Positions 17,945-27,905 of a stretch of DNA of 64,000 nt are shown in pieces. Position 1 is the stretch's first letter; every line of letters begins with the position of its first letter. A model generated the notes under the pieces. That model made no database searches and was not told the DNA's origin. It was given only the letters and a program-made list of their open reading frames with translations. The position numbers and the translations under genes are program-made. Location: positions 4,571,501-4,635,500 of the forward strand of contig NZ_CP040710.1 of assembly GCF_005943945.1 (NCBI RefSeq), read 5' to 3'. The DNA is from Aggregatimonas sangjinii. GTDB lineage: Bacteria > Bacteroidota > Bacteroidia > Flavobacteriales > Flavobacteriaceae.

Positions 17945-18736
17945 ATGAAAAAGACATACGTTGTACTATTTTTAGTGTTAGGGCAACTGCTCGCTGCACA
18001 GAACGGAGGCACTCCAAAAGAGTCCGTTTTCGAACCTGGGGAGTGGCTTAAATTTCGCATGCACTACGGTATGTTGAATGCAAGTTATGCAACCCTACAT
18101 GTAAAGTCGGACAAGGTCGATGGTATTCCGGTATACCATGTTGTGGGAAAAGGAAAGACCACGGGTTGGGCAAGTATATTCTTCAAGGTCGACGATACGT
18201 ATGAAAGTTATTTTGATAAAAAGGATGGAAAGCCCTACAAGTTTATTCGAAAGATAAATGAGGGCGGCTACACTAAGGATATCGAAATCAACTTTGATCA
18301 TAAAAAGGATAAAGCCGTACTAAACGATAAGAAGAATAAGAAAAAGTACAACTTTGATTTGCAGGACAGTATTCAGGATTTGATATCGGGCTTTTACTAT
18401 TTGCGCAACAATTATGATCCCGATGAGCTCGTAAAAGGGGAAGCCATTAAATTAAAAATGCTGTACGACGACGACGGTATTTTCAATTTCAAACTCAAGT
18501 ATCTCGGCACCGAAATCGTTAAAACAAAGTTCGGTAAGGTAGAATGTTATAAATTTAGGCCCTTGGTTCAGTCCGGGAGGGTTTTTAAAGAACAGGAAAG
18601 CCTTTCATTATGGGTTTCGACAGACGAGAACAGACTTCCGATACGAATAAAGGCAGATTTGGCAGTAGGTTCCATAAAGGCGGATTTAGACGCGTACAAC
18701 GGATTAAAACACCAATTTAAAATACTAATGGATTAG
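17945..18736 (+). CDS. Exported DUF3108-family protein
   Basis: A 263-residue protein with signal peptide MKKTYVVLFLVLGQLLAAQ. The mature part has the DUF3108 pattern: EWLKFRMHYGMLNASYATLHV, then GKGKTTGWASIFFKVDDTYESYFD, and near the end LSLWVSTDENRLPIRIKADLAVGSIKADL. The fold is predicted to be a periplasmic beta-sandwich or barrel; the function is not established. I start at 17945 since the upstream extension lacks a signal-peptide start. It is the first gene of a tight run: kynA starts 7 bases later, the M23 gene overlaps kynA by 4 bases and pgi follows after one base. Confidence 0.85.
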   Translation: MKKTYVVLFLVLGQLLAAQNGGTPKESVFEPGEWLKFRMHYGMLNASYATLHVKSDKVDGIPVYHVVGKGKTTGWASIFFKVDDTYESYFDKKDGKPYKFIRKINEGGYTKDIEINFDHKKDKAVLNDKKNKKKYNFDLQDSIQDLISGFYYLRNNYDPDELVKGEAIKLKMLYDDDGIFNFKLKYLGTEIVKTKFGKVECYKFRPLVQSGRVFKEQESLSLWVSTDENRLPIRIKADLAVGSIKADLDAYNGLKHQFKILMD

Positions 18737-18743
18737 CGTTCCT

Positions 18744-19718
18744 ATGGACAATAAAGAGCATATCGATTCCCAAATCTTAAAACTTCAAGAAAAATACAAA
18801 GATTCGGGACAAGATTTAAGCTCCTACCTCGACGGATTATTGTACCAACGCTACCTTACCTATTGGGACTATATTCATTTAGATACCCTTCTGAGCATTC
18901 AAGTGCCGCGTACCCACTTTCCCGATGAGGAAATCTTCATCATGTACCATCAGATTACCGAGCTCTATTTCAAGTTGATCATTCACGAACAAAAACAGCT
19001 GGTAGACGATAAGTCCCAAAAGGTAGATTTCTTTATCGAAAAGGCTAGGCGAATCAATAGTTACTACGAAACCTTGATCGCTTCCTTCGGGATTATGATC
19101 AAAGGCATGCAACGAGAGCAGTTTCTGCAGTACCGTATGGCCTTGTTGCCCGCTAGTGGATTTCAGTCTGCGCAATACCGGATGATAGAAATCTACGCTA
19201 CCCCACTGGAGAACTTGGTGCACCATAGCGTTCGAGAAGAATTTTCGGAAAACCACAGTATCGAAGAATTATATGAACATATTTATTGGAAGAACGGCGC
19301 GACCGATAAGGTCACCGGAGAAAAGACGCTCACCCTAAAGCAATTCGAATATCGATATACGCCGCGTCTAGTGCGTATCGCCAAACAAGTGAGAAACAAC
19401 AATATATATCATAAATTCTTACAATTGCCCCAAGAAAAACAAGATAATAAAGAGCTGATAAGTGCGTTAAAGACACTGGACATGAACGCGAACGTAAATT
19501 GGCCGTTGATGCATATGGGTTCTGCCCATCGCTATTTGGGCAAAGACAAAGGCGAAATAGAAGCTACAGGGGGCACCAACTGGAAAGAATACTTGCCGCC
19601 CAGTTTTCAAAAAGTCGTCTTTTTTCCAAAATTATACACAAATCAAGAGTTAAATGATTGGGGAAAACAATGGGTAGACCATATATTTAATCCCCAGAAA
19701 AGACAAGAGCAACCATGA
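18744..19718 (+). CDS. kynA: Tryptophan 2,3-dioxygenase family protein
   Basis: Haem enzyme opening the indole ring of tryptophan to N-formylkynurenine, the first step of the kynurenine pathway. The 324-residue protein carries LTYWDYIHLDTLLSIQVPRTHFPDEEIFIMYHQITELYFKLIIHE near the N-terminus, which covers the family's substrate-pocket segment. The C-terminal segment NWPLMHMGSAHRYLG holds the proximal histidine candidates and ATGGTNWKEYLP the substrate ammonium-binding loop. It is slightly longer than the classic enzyme. Other kynurenine-pathway genes are not in the window, so its role beyond the first step is unclear. Confidence 0.88.
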   Translation: MDNKEHIDSQILKLQEKYKDSGQDLSSYLDGLLYQRYLTYWDYIHLDTLLSIQVPRTHFPDEEIFIMYHQITELYFKLIIHEQKQLVDDKSQKVDFFIEKARRINSYYETLIASFGIMIKGMQREQFLQYRMALLPASGFQSAQYRMIEIYATPLENLVHHSVREEFSENHSIEELYEHIYWKNGATDKVTGEKTLTLKQFEYRYTPRLVRIAKQVRNNNIYHKFLQLPQEKQDNKELISALKTLDMNANVNWPLMHMGSAHRYLGKDKGEIEATGGTNWKEYLPPSFQKVVFFPKLYTNQELNDWGKQWVDHIFNPQKRQEQP

Positions 19719-21022
19719 GAAAGTATTTAGGTGTTTTAATTGCGCTGTTTGCCATCATCTCCTGTAAAGATGAAAGCTCCGCAACTGAAAATGCCCCAAA
19801 CAATGAATTGAAAAAAGAAGCAGTTGCAACACAACCGCTCGAGGAAAAGATAGTTGTAAAAGAGTTCGGTTTTGAGCTGGATAACTTTAAAGTGAAACTC
19901 GATACGGTTCGCAAGGGCGACAGTTTCGGGGAACTTATGATTTCCCACAAGGTCGATTATCCTAAAATCGCTAAAATTTCACAGGATTTCAAAGATACTT
20001 TCGACGTGCGTAAGATACGTGTGGGCAACCCCTACATGATATTGCAATCAAAAGACACTACCGAAACCGCACAGGTATTCATCTATGAGAACGATCGAAT
20101 CAATTATACCGTAGTAGATTTAAGGGATAGCGTGAGCGCCTACAAAGATAAGAGAGCGGTAAAATACGTAGAACGGGAAGCTTCGGGGGTTATCGAAACC
20201 TCACTTTCCGATGCGATTTTAGCGCAGGGTATAGACTATGCGGTTACCCACGATCTGGCGAATATCTATGCGTGGACCATCGATTTCAACAGGCTTCAAA
20301 AAGGGGATAAGTTCAAATTGATCTACAAGGAAAAATACATTAACGATTCTATTTATGCGGGATCTGAAGCTATTGAAGCTGCCTATTTTGAGCATAACGG
20401 AAAGCCGATTTATTCCTTTGCCTATGAAAACGATTCCCTTAAAAGTCTAGTGGATTATTTTGATCAGGATGCGAACAGTTTACGAAGAACTTTTTTAAGG
20501 ATGCCCGTTGAATACGGCAGATTGTCTTCGCGTTATAACCTGAAAAGAAGAATCAGGTACTACGGAAACCGCATACGACCCCACAGAGGTACAGACTATG
20601 CCGCAGCGGTAGGTACGCCCATATTGGCGACCGCAGATGGCACGGTAACCGAATCTACCAGAAGAGGGGGCAATGGCAAATACGTAAAAATACGTCATAA
20701 CAGTACGTATAGTACCCAATACCTGCACATGAAAAAGCAGAATGTGAAACGAGGAGAGTTCGTCCGCCAAGGCGATATCATTGGTTGGATCGGTATGACA
20801 GGAAATACCAGCGGCCCTCACGTATGCTATCGCTTTTGGCGAAATGGCAAAGAGGTCGACCCCTTGCGGGAAGAGCTTCCACAAGCCGAACCGTTGGCCG
20901 AAGAACTACGACCGGAGTATTTTGAATATATCGCTCCCAAGAAAAAACAATTGGACTGCATCCTGTATCCCGAGATGCCTGCTGCCGAAGAAAATGAAGA
21001 TTTGCTAACACTTAATCAGTAA
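19715..21022 (+). CDS. M23-family metallopeptidase lipoprotein
   Basis: A 435-residue lipoprotein (lipobox IISC, Cys17) with a LysM-like/OapA-like central region and a C-terminal LytM (M23) domain. Family members cut peptide cross-links in peptidoglycan. The first zinc motif HRGTD is intact, and [15 protein letters not shown] and [16 protein letters not shown] follow. The usual second motif HxH reads HVC, so the last zinc ligand is cysteine instead of histidine. I believe the same change occurs in other Bacteroidetes homologues, and cysteine could still bind zinc. The ATG overlaps the kynA stop by 4 bases, indicating translational coupling. Confidence 0.88.
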   Translation: MRKYLGVLIALFAIISCKDESSATENAPNNELKKEAVATQPLEEKIVVKEFGFELDNFKVKLDTVRKGDSFGELMISHKVDYPKIAKISQDFKDTFDVRKIRVGNPYMILQSKDTTETAQVFIYENDRINYTVVDLRDSVSAYKDKRAVKYVEREASGVIETSLSDAILAQGIDYAVTHDLANIYAWTIDFNRLQKGDKFKLIYKEKYINDSIYAGSEAIEAAYFEHNGKPIYSFAYENDSLKSLVDYFDQDANSLRRTFLRMPVEYGRLSSRYNLKRRIRYYGNRIRPHRGTDYAAAVGTPILATADGTVTESTRRGGNGKYVKIRHNSTYSTQYLHMKKQNVKRGEFVRQGDIIGWIGMTGNTSGPHVCYRFWRNGKEVDPLREELPQAEPLAEELRPEYFEYIAPKKKQLDCILYPEMPAAEENEDLLTLNQ

Positions 21023-21023
21023 T

Positions 21024-22661
21024 ATGTCGCTAGAGAACACCGACCCTACTACTACAGAAACCTGGAAAAAACTTGAACAACATTATAAAGCGACCAAAGA
21101 AGATCCTATTAAGGAGCACTTCAAAAAGGATGCGAGTCGCGCTGAGAAATTCACACTACGTTGGTCCGATTTTGTTGTTGATTATTCCAAGAACAGGATT
21201 ACCGACGAAACGTTACGACTGCTACTTCAACTTGCTGAGGATGTAAAATTAAAAAAGGCCATCGACAGTTACTTTGGCGGAGATACCATCAACCAGACCG
21301 AGGGGCGTGCGGTGTTGCATACCGCACTACGAGCAAAAGAATCGGATAGTATTATGTTGGATGGGCAGAATATCGTACCCGAAGTATATGCTGTAAAAGA
21401 ACATATCGAACGATTTACCAATGCGGTTATTTCCGGGGAAAGTAAAGGGTACACCGGAAAAGCATTTACCGATGTGGTCAATATTGGTATCGGAGGGTCC
21501 GATTTGGGTCCGGCTATGGTTGTCGAAGCCTTGAAATTTTATAAAAACCATCTGAAATTGCATTTTGTTAGCAATGTGGATGGCGATCACGTTCAGGAGG
21601 TACTCAAAGAACTGAATCCGGAAACGACCTTGTTCGTTGTCGTTTCGAAAACCTTTACCACCCAAGAAACATTAAGCAATGCGACGACCATTAAAAAATG
21701 GTTTTTACAACATGGTACCCAGGAAGATATCGCCAAGCATTTTGCCGCGGTATCCACGAATAGCGAAAAGATAGCCGAGTTCGGAATAGCCGCTGAAAAT
21801 GTCTTTCCGATGTGGGATTGGGTCGGAGGCCGTTTTTCGTTGTGGAGTGCCGTAGGGCTTTCCATAGCGTTGGCGATAGGCTATGAGCATTTTGATGCGC
21901 TCCTAAAGGGCGCCAACGAAATGGACGAGCACTTCAAGTCTGCCGAGTTCGACCAGAACATTCCGGTGGTTCTTGCGCTCATTAGCGTTTGGTACAATAA
22001 TTTTTATGGGGCCGAAACCGAGGCCATCATACCGTACACACAATATTTGAGCCGGTTTTCGGCTTATTTGCAACAGGGTATTATGGAAAGCAACGGCAAG
22101 AGTATGGATCGAAACGGGAATCGTGTCATTTATGAGACAGGCACGATTATTTGGGGCGAACCCGGCACGAATTCACAGCATGCCTTTTTTCAATTGATCC
22201 ATCAAGGCACCAAGATGATTCCGGCCGATTTTATCGGATTCAAGAAATCGTTGTACGGAAACACCGACCATCATAACAAGCTAATGGCAAATTTTTTCGC
22301 CCAAACGGAAGCTTTGATGAACGGGAAAACGGCAGACGAAGTGCGTAATGAGCTCGAGGCAAAGGATATGCCTGAAAACGAGCTGCGCAAGCTACTTCCC
22401 TATAAAGTATTCGAAGGCAATAAACCCACGAATACCATATTGATAGACCAACTGTCACCCAAAAGTCTGGGAGCCCTCATCGCACTTTACGAGCACAAAA
22501 TCTTTGTTCAAGGCGTGGTATGGAATATCTTCAGCTACGATCAGTGGGGTGTTGAGCTGGGCAAGCAGTTGGCGGGTGCAACCCTCAACGATATCGAAAA
22601 TTCGGAAATTAGCGATCACGACGCTTCTACTTTACAGCTTTTGCAAGAATTTAAGAGTTGA
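21024..22661 (+). CDS. pgi: Glucose-6-phosphate isomerase
   Basis: Interconverts glucose-6-phosphate and fructose-6-phosphate in the cytoplasm. The 545-residue protein shows the PGI signatures: [14 protein letters not shown] for the phosphate-binding region, [15 protein letters not shown], the catalytic glutamate segment MESNGKS, and the C-terminal [15 protein letters not shown] (PGI signature 2). Length is normal for the long bacterial form. It begins one base after the M23 gene stop and is the last gene of this operon. Confidence 0.97.
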   Translation: MSLENTDPTTTETWKKLEQHYKATKEDPIKEHFKKDASRAEKFTLRWSDFVVDYSKNRITDETLRLLLQLAEDVKLKKAIDSYFGGDTINQTEGRAVLHTALRAKESDSIMLDGQNIVPEVYAVKEHIERFTNAVISGESKGYTGKAFTDVVNIGIGGSDLGPAMVVEALKFYKNHLKLHFVSNVDGDHVQEVLKELNPETTLFVVVSKTFTTQETLSNATTIKKWFLQHGTQEDIAKHFAAVSTNSEKIAEFGIAAENVFPMWDWVGGRFSLWSAVGLSIALAIGYEHFDALLKGANEMDEHFKSAEFDQNIPVVLALISVWYNNFYGAETEAIIPYTQYLSRFSAYLQQGIMESNGKSMDRNGNRVIYETGTIIWGEPGTNSQHAFFQLIHQGTKMIPADFIGFKKSLYGNTDHHNKLMANFFAQTEALMNGKTADEVRNELEAKDMPENELRKLLPYKVFEGNKPTNTILIDQLSPKSLGALIALYEHKIFVQGVVWNIFSYDQWGVELGKQLAGATLNDIENSEISDHDASTLQLLQEFKS

Positions 22662-22735
22662 AATACTACTTTTCCAGTTCTTGATAACCTCTAACAACTT
22701 CCTTTCATTTGGTGAATTCTTAGCCAATTTTGTGT

Positions 22736-22743
22736 TAAATTTG
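22736..22743 (+). promoter_or_regulatory. Candidate -7 element for the Oar-like receptor gene
   Basis: TAAATTTG fits TAnnTTTG and lies about 90 bases before the ATG. The nearest suitable TTG is 24 bases upstream, slightly longer than usual. Confidence 0.35.
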
Positions 22744-22833
22744 TCTGTCGTAAAGTTAACGTTGTCTTAACGTACAACTACGTTAATTACTAGACTTTTG
22801 CAGCAAATTGAAAACTAACAAAACAGAGAACAA

Positions 22834-25800
22834 ATGAAAAAAATGTACTTCGCAATGGTTGCGTTTTTAATGACCGCCGTTGCTTTTTCACAGGGGGTTA
22901 CCACTTCGGCCATCGGCGGTCAGGTAACGGACAGTGCGGGAGAGCCCCTTCTCGGAGCTAATGTAGTAGCGGTTCACACCCCGTCAGGAACAACCTACGG
23001 AGCCATCACCGATTTTGATGGGTACTACCGAATCGCCAACATGAGGGTTGGTGGACCTTACACCGTTACCATTTCATATGTCGGATTTGAAAATTTTTCA
23101 CGGGAAGGCTTAAACTTGAATTTGGGTATTACTGAAAGAATTAATGCCGAAATGTCCGAATCCTCAACGGCGTTGGAAGAAGTCGTTGTCACGGGAACGT
23201 CTTCGGGGGTTTTCGGGTCTAATAAAACAGGTACTGAAACCAACGTTTCGAAAAGGGATATTGCAACACTTCCTGCTGCATCAAGGTCGATTGCCGATTT
23301 CGTTCGGATTACTCCTCAAGCACAGATTACTGAAGGCAACGACGGTTTCTCTATCTCTTTGGCCGGGCAGAACAACCGCTATAATGCCATATATATCGAT
23401 GGTGCCGTTAACAATGATGTATTCGGCCTTGCAGGTTCCGGTACAAACGGAGGGCAGACCGGAGTGAATCCTTTCTCGGTTGATGCTATTGAAACCTTTC
23501 AAGTAAATATCGCTCCTTTCGACGTAAGACAGTCGGGATTTTCCGGAGGTTCGATTAATGCCATTACGCGATCAGGGACCAATGATTTTGAAGGTTCCGC
23601 TTATGGATTTATCAGAAATCAAAGTTTGGTGGGGAAAACCCCTCCGTCGCTTGTTGGTGACGGTGAGGAACGAGCCAAGGTTGATGATTTTACCGCCTTG
23701 ACCTATGGTGTCAGAGCAGGTGGTTCTATAATCAAGGACAAATTATTCTACTTTATCAATTACGAAAGACAGGATGATGAAACCCCGCAGCCCTTTAATT
23801 TCAGTAATTATGCAGGTCGTGCATCTCAATCGGAAATCGAAGGCTTAAGTAACTTCTTACAGTCGACCTATGGCTATAATCCAGGTATTTTCAACAACAA
23901 CACAAGAACTTTATTGAGTGATAAGTTAACGGCGAAGCTGGATTGGAATATCAACGACAGCAACAAATTATCTTTGCGACATAGTTATGTAAAGGGTGAC
24001 AACTTGGAGGCGAGAAGTTCTGGAAATAGAAACATTGGCTTTATAAATGGGTCTGAGGAATTTATTACGACGACCAACTCGACTGCCTTGGAGCTCAGTT
24101 CCAGTTTTGGTAATAAATTTGCCAATAACCTCGTTGTGTCCTATACCTCGGTACGTGATGATAGAGATCCTTCAGGGAGCCCTTTTCCTTCAGTTACTAT
24201 TCAAGATGGAGGGGCGAATATTTTCTTTGGTGCTGAACCATTTTCCACGGCGAACCTTTTAAATTCGGATGTAACTACCATTTCCGATAATTTTGAAATT
24301 TACGCTGGAAAGCACACCTTCACCATTGGAGCAAACTTGGAGTGGGCCAGTATCAAGAACCTGTTTTTTGCCTTCAATTATGGTAGTTATACGTTTGAAG
24401 ACCAATTTGACGATGATGACAATCTACTTTCCTCAGGTTTGAATCAGTTTTTAACAAATCAAGTTGCTAATGAATACCAGCACGGGTATTCGTTGATAGG
24501 CGATGGTACGGTAGGAGATGAATCTTCTGGATCTGCGGATTTCAAGACGTTTCAAGCCGGTTTTTATCTACAGGACGATATACAGCTTACCGATAATTTT
24601 AAAGCGACGGTTGGTATCAGGGTCGACGTCCCTTATTGGGATGATGGTACTGTAAATGAGGATTTCAATACGCGTACCGTTGGTTTGCTGGAAAGTGCCG
24701 GAAAGGATTTACAAGGTGCACGAGTAGGCCAAACAATATCTTCCAGCGCTTATTTGGCGCCGCGGCTTGGTTTCAACTGGGACGTAAATGGTGATAGAAC
24801 CACTCAAATCAGAGGTGGTATTGGTGTCTTCACCTCAAGATTGCCCTTAGTCTGGCCAGGTGGCACCTATAATAATAATGGAGTTACTGGCGGCTTCACT
24901 TTTGATGCCACATTTTTTGGCCCGGGAGCAGGCCAGGCCTTTGAGCCCGACATCAACAATCAGTTTAAGAGCGTTGCCCCTGGCACTGGTGGTGTAGGTG
25001 GTAATGTAGACCTTTTGGCGAAAGATTTTAGGCTTCCACAGGTATTGAAGTACAACGTAGCCATTGATCAACGTTTACCGTTTTGGGGCTTGATTGCTTC
25101 CGCCGATTTCCTTTATACTGATGTCATCACTGATATCTACTATGAGAATCTGAATTTGAGAGGACCTATTGGAAGATATGAAGGTGCCGATAGACGACCT
25201 TTTTATGATAGAGGTGATGAAATCGATGATACCTATGGTCGTATTATGCTAGCCTCGAATACCGGCGAGGGTAGTGCTTACAACGCATCGTTTACGCTTC
25301 GAAAGCCTTTTGAGAACGGTTTTGCGGGACAGATTTCCTATAGTTTCGGCGAGTCAAAGAAAATATTTGATGGAACTTCTTCCCAAAACAGCTCGCAATG
25401 GCGAAATATTCAGACAGTGAACGGTAAAAACTCCAATTTGCCTGTTACCCGTTCCGACTTTAACCTAGGGAACAGAATTTCGGCCAATCTTTCCTATGAA
25501 CTAAACTGGAACGAGAACCTAAAAACCACTTTTGGTTTATTTTATGAAGGTTCACAAAGCCAACCTTATAGTTTTACGTATCGGGAAGGGCGTGACCTAT
25601 TTAACGACGATTCTAGGGACAATGCGCTTATTTACATTCCTGCCAACCAATCTGAAATTCAACTTTCTGGTGACGAGGCGGAACAAGCCGCTCAGTGGGC
25701 GCGACTTGAAACTTTTATCAACAGTGTGGAGTATTTAAGGGAAAATCGCGGTAATTATGCGGAGCGGAATGCAACCCAAGGGCCATGGAGTCATATTGTA

Positions 25801-26100
25801 GATTTAAAATTGCTTCAGGATTTCTCCATTAACATGGGCAGCAAGAAGCATACATTTCAAATTTCTGCCGATATCTTCAACTTCACCAATCTAATCAATA
25901 AAGAATGGGGTAAGCGGTCTTTTATTAGAAGCAATATAAGCCCTTTACAAACGGTATCAACAGGTGATACTCCTGTTTTCAGCGTAAACGATGGTGTCAT
26001 TAATGCAGATGGTTCACCTAACTTAGAGGAATTGGACGATTTCGGGATTCAGTCATCAAGATGGCAAGCTCAAATCGGTCTAAGGTATATCTTCGACTAG
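22834..26100 (+). CDS. Oar-like TonB-dependent receptor
   Basis: An outer-membrane protein of 1088 residues with signal peptide MKKMYFAMVAFLMTAVAFSQ. A carboxypeptidase-like regulatory domain (about 27-115, GGQVTDSAGEPLLGANVVAV) is followed by the phrase ALEEVVVTG that leads into the plug. The plug contains SIADFVRITPQAQ and the end motif FSGGSINAITRSGTNDFEG, and the rest is a long barrel ending GLRYIFD. This matches the Oar group, named from a Myxococcus protein, which is abundant in Flavobacteriia and often highly expressed. The substrate is unknown; peptides or proteins have been suggested for some members. The gene stands alone between pgi and a strong terminator. Confidence 0.9.
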   Translation: MKKMYFAMVAFLMTAVAFSQGVTTSAIGGQVTDSAGEPLLGANVVAVHTPSGTTYGAITDFDGYYRIANMRVGGPYTVTISYVGFENFSREGLNLNLGITERINAEMSESSTALEEVVVTGTSSGVFGSNKTGTETNVSKRDIATLPAASRSIADFVRITPQAQITEGNDGFSISLAGQNNRYNAIYIDGAVNNDVFGLAGSGTNGGQTGVNPFSVDAIETFQVNIAPFDVRQSGFSGGSINAITRSGTNDFEGSAYGFIRNQSLVGKTPPSLVGDGEERAKVDDFTALTYGVRAGGSIIKDKLFYFINYERQDDETPQPFNFSNYAGRASQSEIEGLSNFLQSTYGYNPGIFNNNTRTLLSDKLTAKLDWNINDSNKLSLRHSYVKGDNLEARSSGNRNIGFINGSEEFITTTNSTALELSSSFGNKFANNLVVSYTSVRDDRDPSGSPFPSVTIQDGGANIFFGAEPFSTANLLNSDVTTISDNFEIYAGKHTFTIGANLEWASIKNLFFAFNYGSYTFEDQFDDDDNLLSSGLNQFLTNQVANEYQHGYSLIGDGTVGDESSGSADFKTFQAGFYLQDDIQLTDNFKATVGIRVDVPYWDDGTVNEDFNTRTVGLLESAGKDLQGARVGQTISSSAYLAPRLGFNWDVNGDRTTQIRGGIGVFTSRLPLVWPGGTYNNNGVTGGFTFDATFFGPGAGQAFEPDINNQFKSVAPGTGGVGGNVDLLAKDFRLPQVLKYNVAIDQRLPFWGLIASADFLYTDVITDIYYENLNLRGPIGRYEGADRRPFYDRGDEIDDTYGRIMLASNTGEGSAYNASFTLRKPFENGFAGQISYSFGESKKIFDGTSSQNSSQWRNIQTVNGKNSNLPVTRSDFNLGNRISANLSYELNWNENLKTTFGLFYEGSQSQPYSFTYREGRDLFNDDSRDNALIYIPANQSEIQLSGDEAEQAAQWARLETFINSVEYLRENRGNYAERNATQGPWSHIVDLKLLQDFSINMGSKKHTFQISADIFNFTNLINKEWGKRSFIRSNISPLQTVSTGDTPVFSVNDGVINADGSPNLEELDDFGIQSSRWQAQIGLRYIFD

Positions 26101-26122
26101 GTTGTGAAAATTCTATTTTTAG

Positions 26123-26151
26123 AACCCCGACATTCAGGTCGGGGTTTTTTT
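26123..26151 (+). terminator. Terminator after the Oar-like gene
   Basis: AACCCCGAC (26123-26131) pairs with GTCGGGGTT (26138-26146), 6-base loop, followed by a T-run. Confidence 0.92.
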
Positions 26152-26195
26152 ATGCTCAAAATTCAGTACATTTAGTTGTAAAATAACAGACCATC

Positions 26196-26636
26196 ATGTA
26201 CGAAACCATTTTAACCCTGCACTCCTATTTGGCCTATGTGGTATTGGCCGTATTGTTTTTTGCGGTGGCCAACGCCTTTATGGGTTGGTTCGGGAATAAG
26301 CTATTTACCCCACAAAAAGATTTTCGATTAAGTCTCTACGCACTTATCCTATCCCATATGCAATTGGTGATCGGCTTGATTCTTTTTTTTGTTTCGGCCA
26401 ATGGCTTTAAGGCCATTCAAACCTTGGGTATGGGCGGCCTGAATGCACCATCACGTTTGCTGGCAGTCGAACATCCTTTTATCAATATCGTTGCCATCGT
26501 ATTGATTACCGTCGGTTGGTCACGACATAAGAAATTCATCGAGGGGAACAAGAAATTCAAAAATATCGCCATTTTCTACGGACTGGGACTCGTCTGTTTC
26601 CTCAGCCGTATTCCTTGGGGACAGTGGTTCAATTAA
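26196..26636 (+). CDS. Four-helix inner-membrane protein, cytochrome b-like
   Basis: A 146-residue integral membrane protein with four hydrophobic segments (about residues 10-30, 50-67, 92-108 and 123-136). Histidines are placed at or inside the first, second and third helices (LTLHSYLAY, ILSHMQL, VEHPFIN), as might suit haem b binding; homologues in this group are sometimes labelled cytochrome B. I see no CxxCH motif. Function is not established. It stands alone, flanked by a terminator upstream and a convergent gene downstream. Confidence 0.75.
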   Translation: MYETILTLHSYLAYVVLAVLFFAVANAFMGWFGNKLFTPQKDFRLSLYALILSHMQLVIGLILFFVSANGFKAIQTLGMGGLNAPSRLLAVEHPFINIVAIVLITVGWSRHKKFIEGNKKFKNIAIFYGLGLVCFLSRIPWGQWFN

Positions 26637-26718
26637 ATTTTTTAATTGTCATTCCTGCGCCGATGCTCCAATCTGTCCTCCCGCGAGAAGTAGGTTAAGG
26701 TTTTAATCAAAAACACGC

Positions 26719-27786
26719 TCAGTTCCCCTCCTTAGGAGGGCTTAGGGGAGGCCCTTCCCGAATCAAATACATGTATACCGGAAAGTGATCGCTGTAACCG
26801 CCGGTATAACTTCCGCCGGCATAGGTGCGAAAAGGATAGCCCTTGTATTGCCCTTTTTTAGAAAGCAAATAAGGGGGATGAAAAACCGCGGCTTTCCAAA
26901 AATGATAACGCCCATTCTCTTTTTCCAGGAGGTTGGGGGTAAAATAAAACTGGTCAAAGAGATTCCACTTGTCCCGATAAGCCAAAGAACCTACTCCCTT
27001 TTTAAATAGCTTCTCCATGGGGTTGAACAAATCGCCTTCCTCCAAATCTTGTTTTTTCCCCCTTGTTCGCATCACTTTTCTCAAACTATCATCGATAGGG
27101 TCGTCATTTAGGTCGCCCATGCTGATAATACGGGCCGAGAGGTTCAATTTTAGAATCGAATCGGTAATACGCCTGTTTAATTTGGCGGCGGCCATTCGGT
27201 TGGGTTTGCTTCGCGCCTCACCGCCGCTACGGGAGGGCCAATGGTTTACGGTAAAGTAGCATTGCTCGTCATCGAGAAGACCGCCTACGACCAATTGGTC
27301 CCGTGTATAATTTCGAAATCCCTCATCGTCGAATAGGAGCAGCCTATGGCTGGAGAAAGAAGTCGGCAGAAATACCCTTTTTTTGTAAAGTAGGGCCACA
27401 TCGATGCCCCGTTCATCCGGGGAATCATAATGCACGATACCGTACCCTTTTTCCCGTAAGATGGGATGAGCGATCAAATCTTCGATAACCTGTTTGTTTT
27501 CAACTTCGCTTAATCCGATAATGTCAGGGGAGGTGTTGGTACGCTCGGCCCCTATTTCGGAAATCACTTTCGCAATATTCGCCAATTTATGACGGTACCG
27601 TTCTTCCGTCCAGTTGTCCTTTCCCTCCGGAGTACGGTCATCATCGAACGTAAGTGTATCGTTTTTGGTATCGAAGAGGTTTTCTACATTGTAAAAGGCT
27701 ATGGTTCTTACATGGTACTGTTTCTTTTCCTGTGCACCAACAAAGATAGGTAGGACCAGTAGTAACAATAATGTTCTCATTTTCAT
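26719..27786 (-). CDS. Secreted endonuclease/exonuclease/phosphatase family protein
   Basis: A 355-residue exported hydrolase of the EEP (DNase I/synaptojanin-like) superfamily. The ATG at 27786 gives the signal peptide MKMRTLLLLLVLPIFVGAQ. All family motifs are present: FYNVENLFD, GLSEVEN (metal-binding Glu), NHWPSRSGG (catalytic His), MGDLNDDP and YSDHFPVYMYL. The natural protein would end near YLI; the last dozen residues, EGPPLSPPKEGN, are encoded by a dispersed palindromic repeat (26723-26756) that has inserted at the 3' end. It faces a TonB receptor and a lamin-tail lipoprotein gene across a short divergent region, suggesting a shared role in using extracellular nucleic acid or phosphoesters. 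Confidence 0.9.
   Translation of the reverse strand: MKMRTLLLLLVLPIFVGAQEKKQYHVRTIAFYNVENLFDTKNDTLTFDDDRTPEGKDNWTEERYRHKLANIAKVISEIGAERTNTSPDIIGLSEVENKQVIEDLIAHPILREKGYGIVHYDSPDERGIDVALLYKKRVFLPTSFSSHRLLLFDDEGFRNYTRDQLVVGGLLDDEQCYFTVNHWPSRSGGEARSKPNRMAAAKLNRRITDSILKLNLSARIISMGDLNDDPIDDSLRKVMRTRGKKQDLEEGDLFNPMEKLFKKGVGSLAYRDKWNLFDQFYFTPNLLEKENGRYHFWKAAVFHPPYLLSKKGQYKGYPFRTYAGGSYTGGYSDHFPVYMYLIREGPPLSPPKEGN
26723..26756 (-). repeat. Solo copy of the DUF559-cassette terminal repeat
   Basis: Read on the minus strand this 34-base stretch aligns with the left terminal repeat in ileS at 25 of 33 positions with one gap, starting AAGG and ending with AAGGAGGGGAA. It holds the palindrome CCCTCCTTAGGAGGG (26726-26740). 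It supplies the last codons of the nuclease gene and ends one base before its stop codon. It carries no nuclease cassette. Confidence 0.65.
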
Positions 27787-27905
27787 GCAACTAGAATCCA
27801 TAAACATCAATTTAACGAAAAAACAGGCTATTATATAGGATTTTTCATTCGAATGTGAAGGTTATCGATATCTTGACCGCAATCATCGTCAACCCAACCT
27901 TTTTC

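Noticed and set aside
26640-26700. GTCATTCCTGCGC-like remnant resembling another dispersed repeat
   Set aside because: Only a short partial match to a remembered pattern and no second copy in the window.
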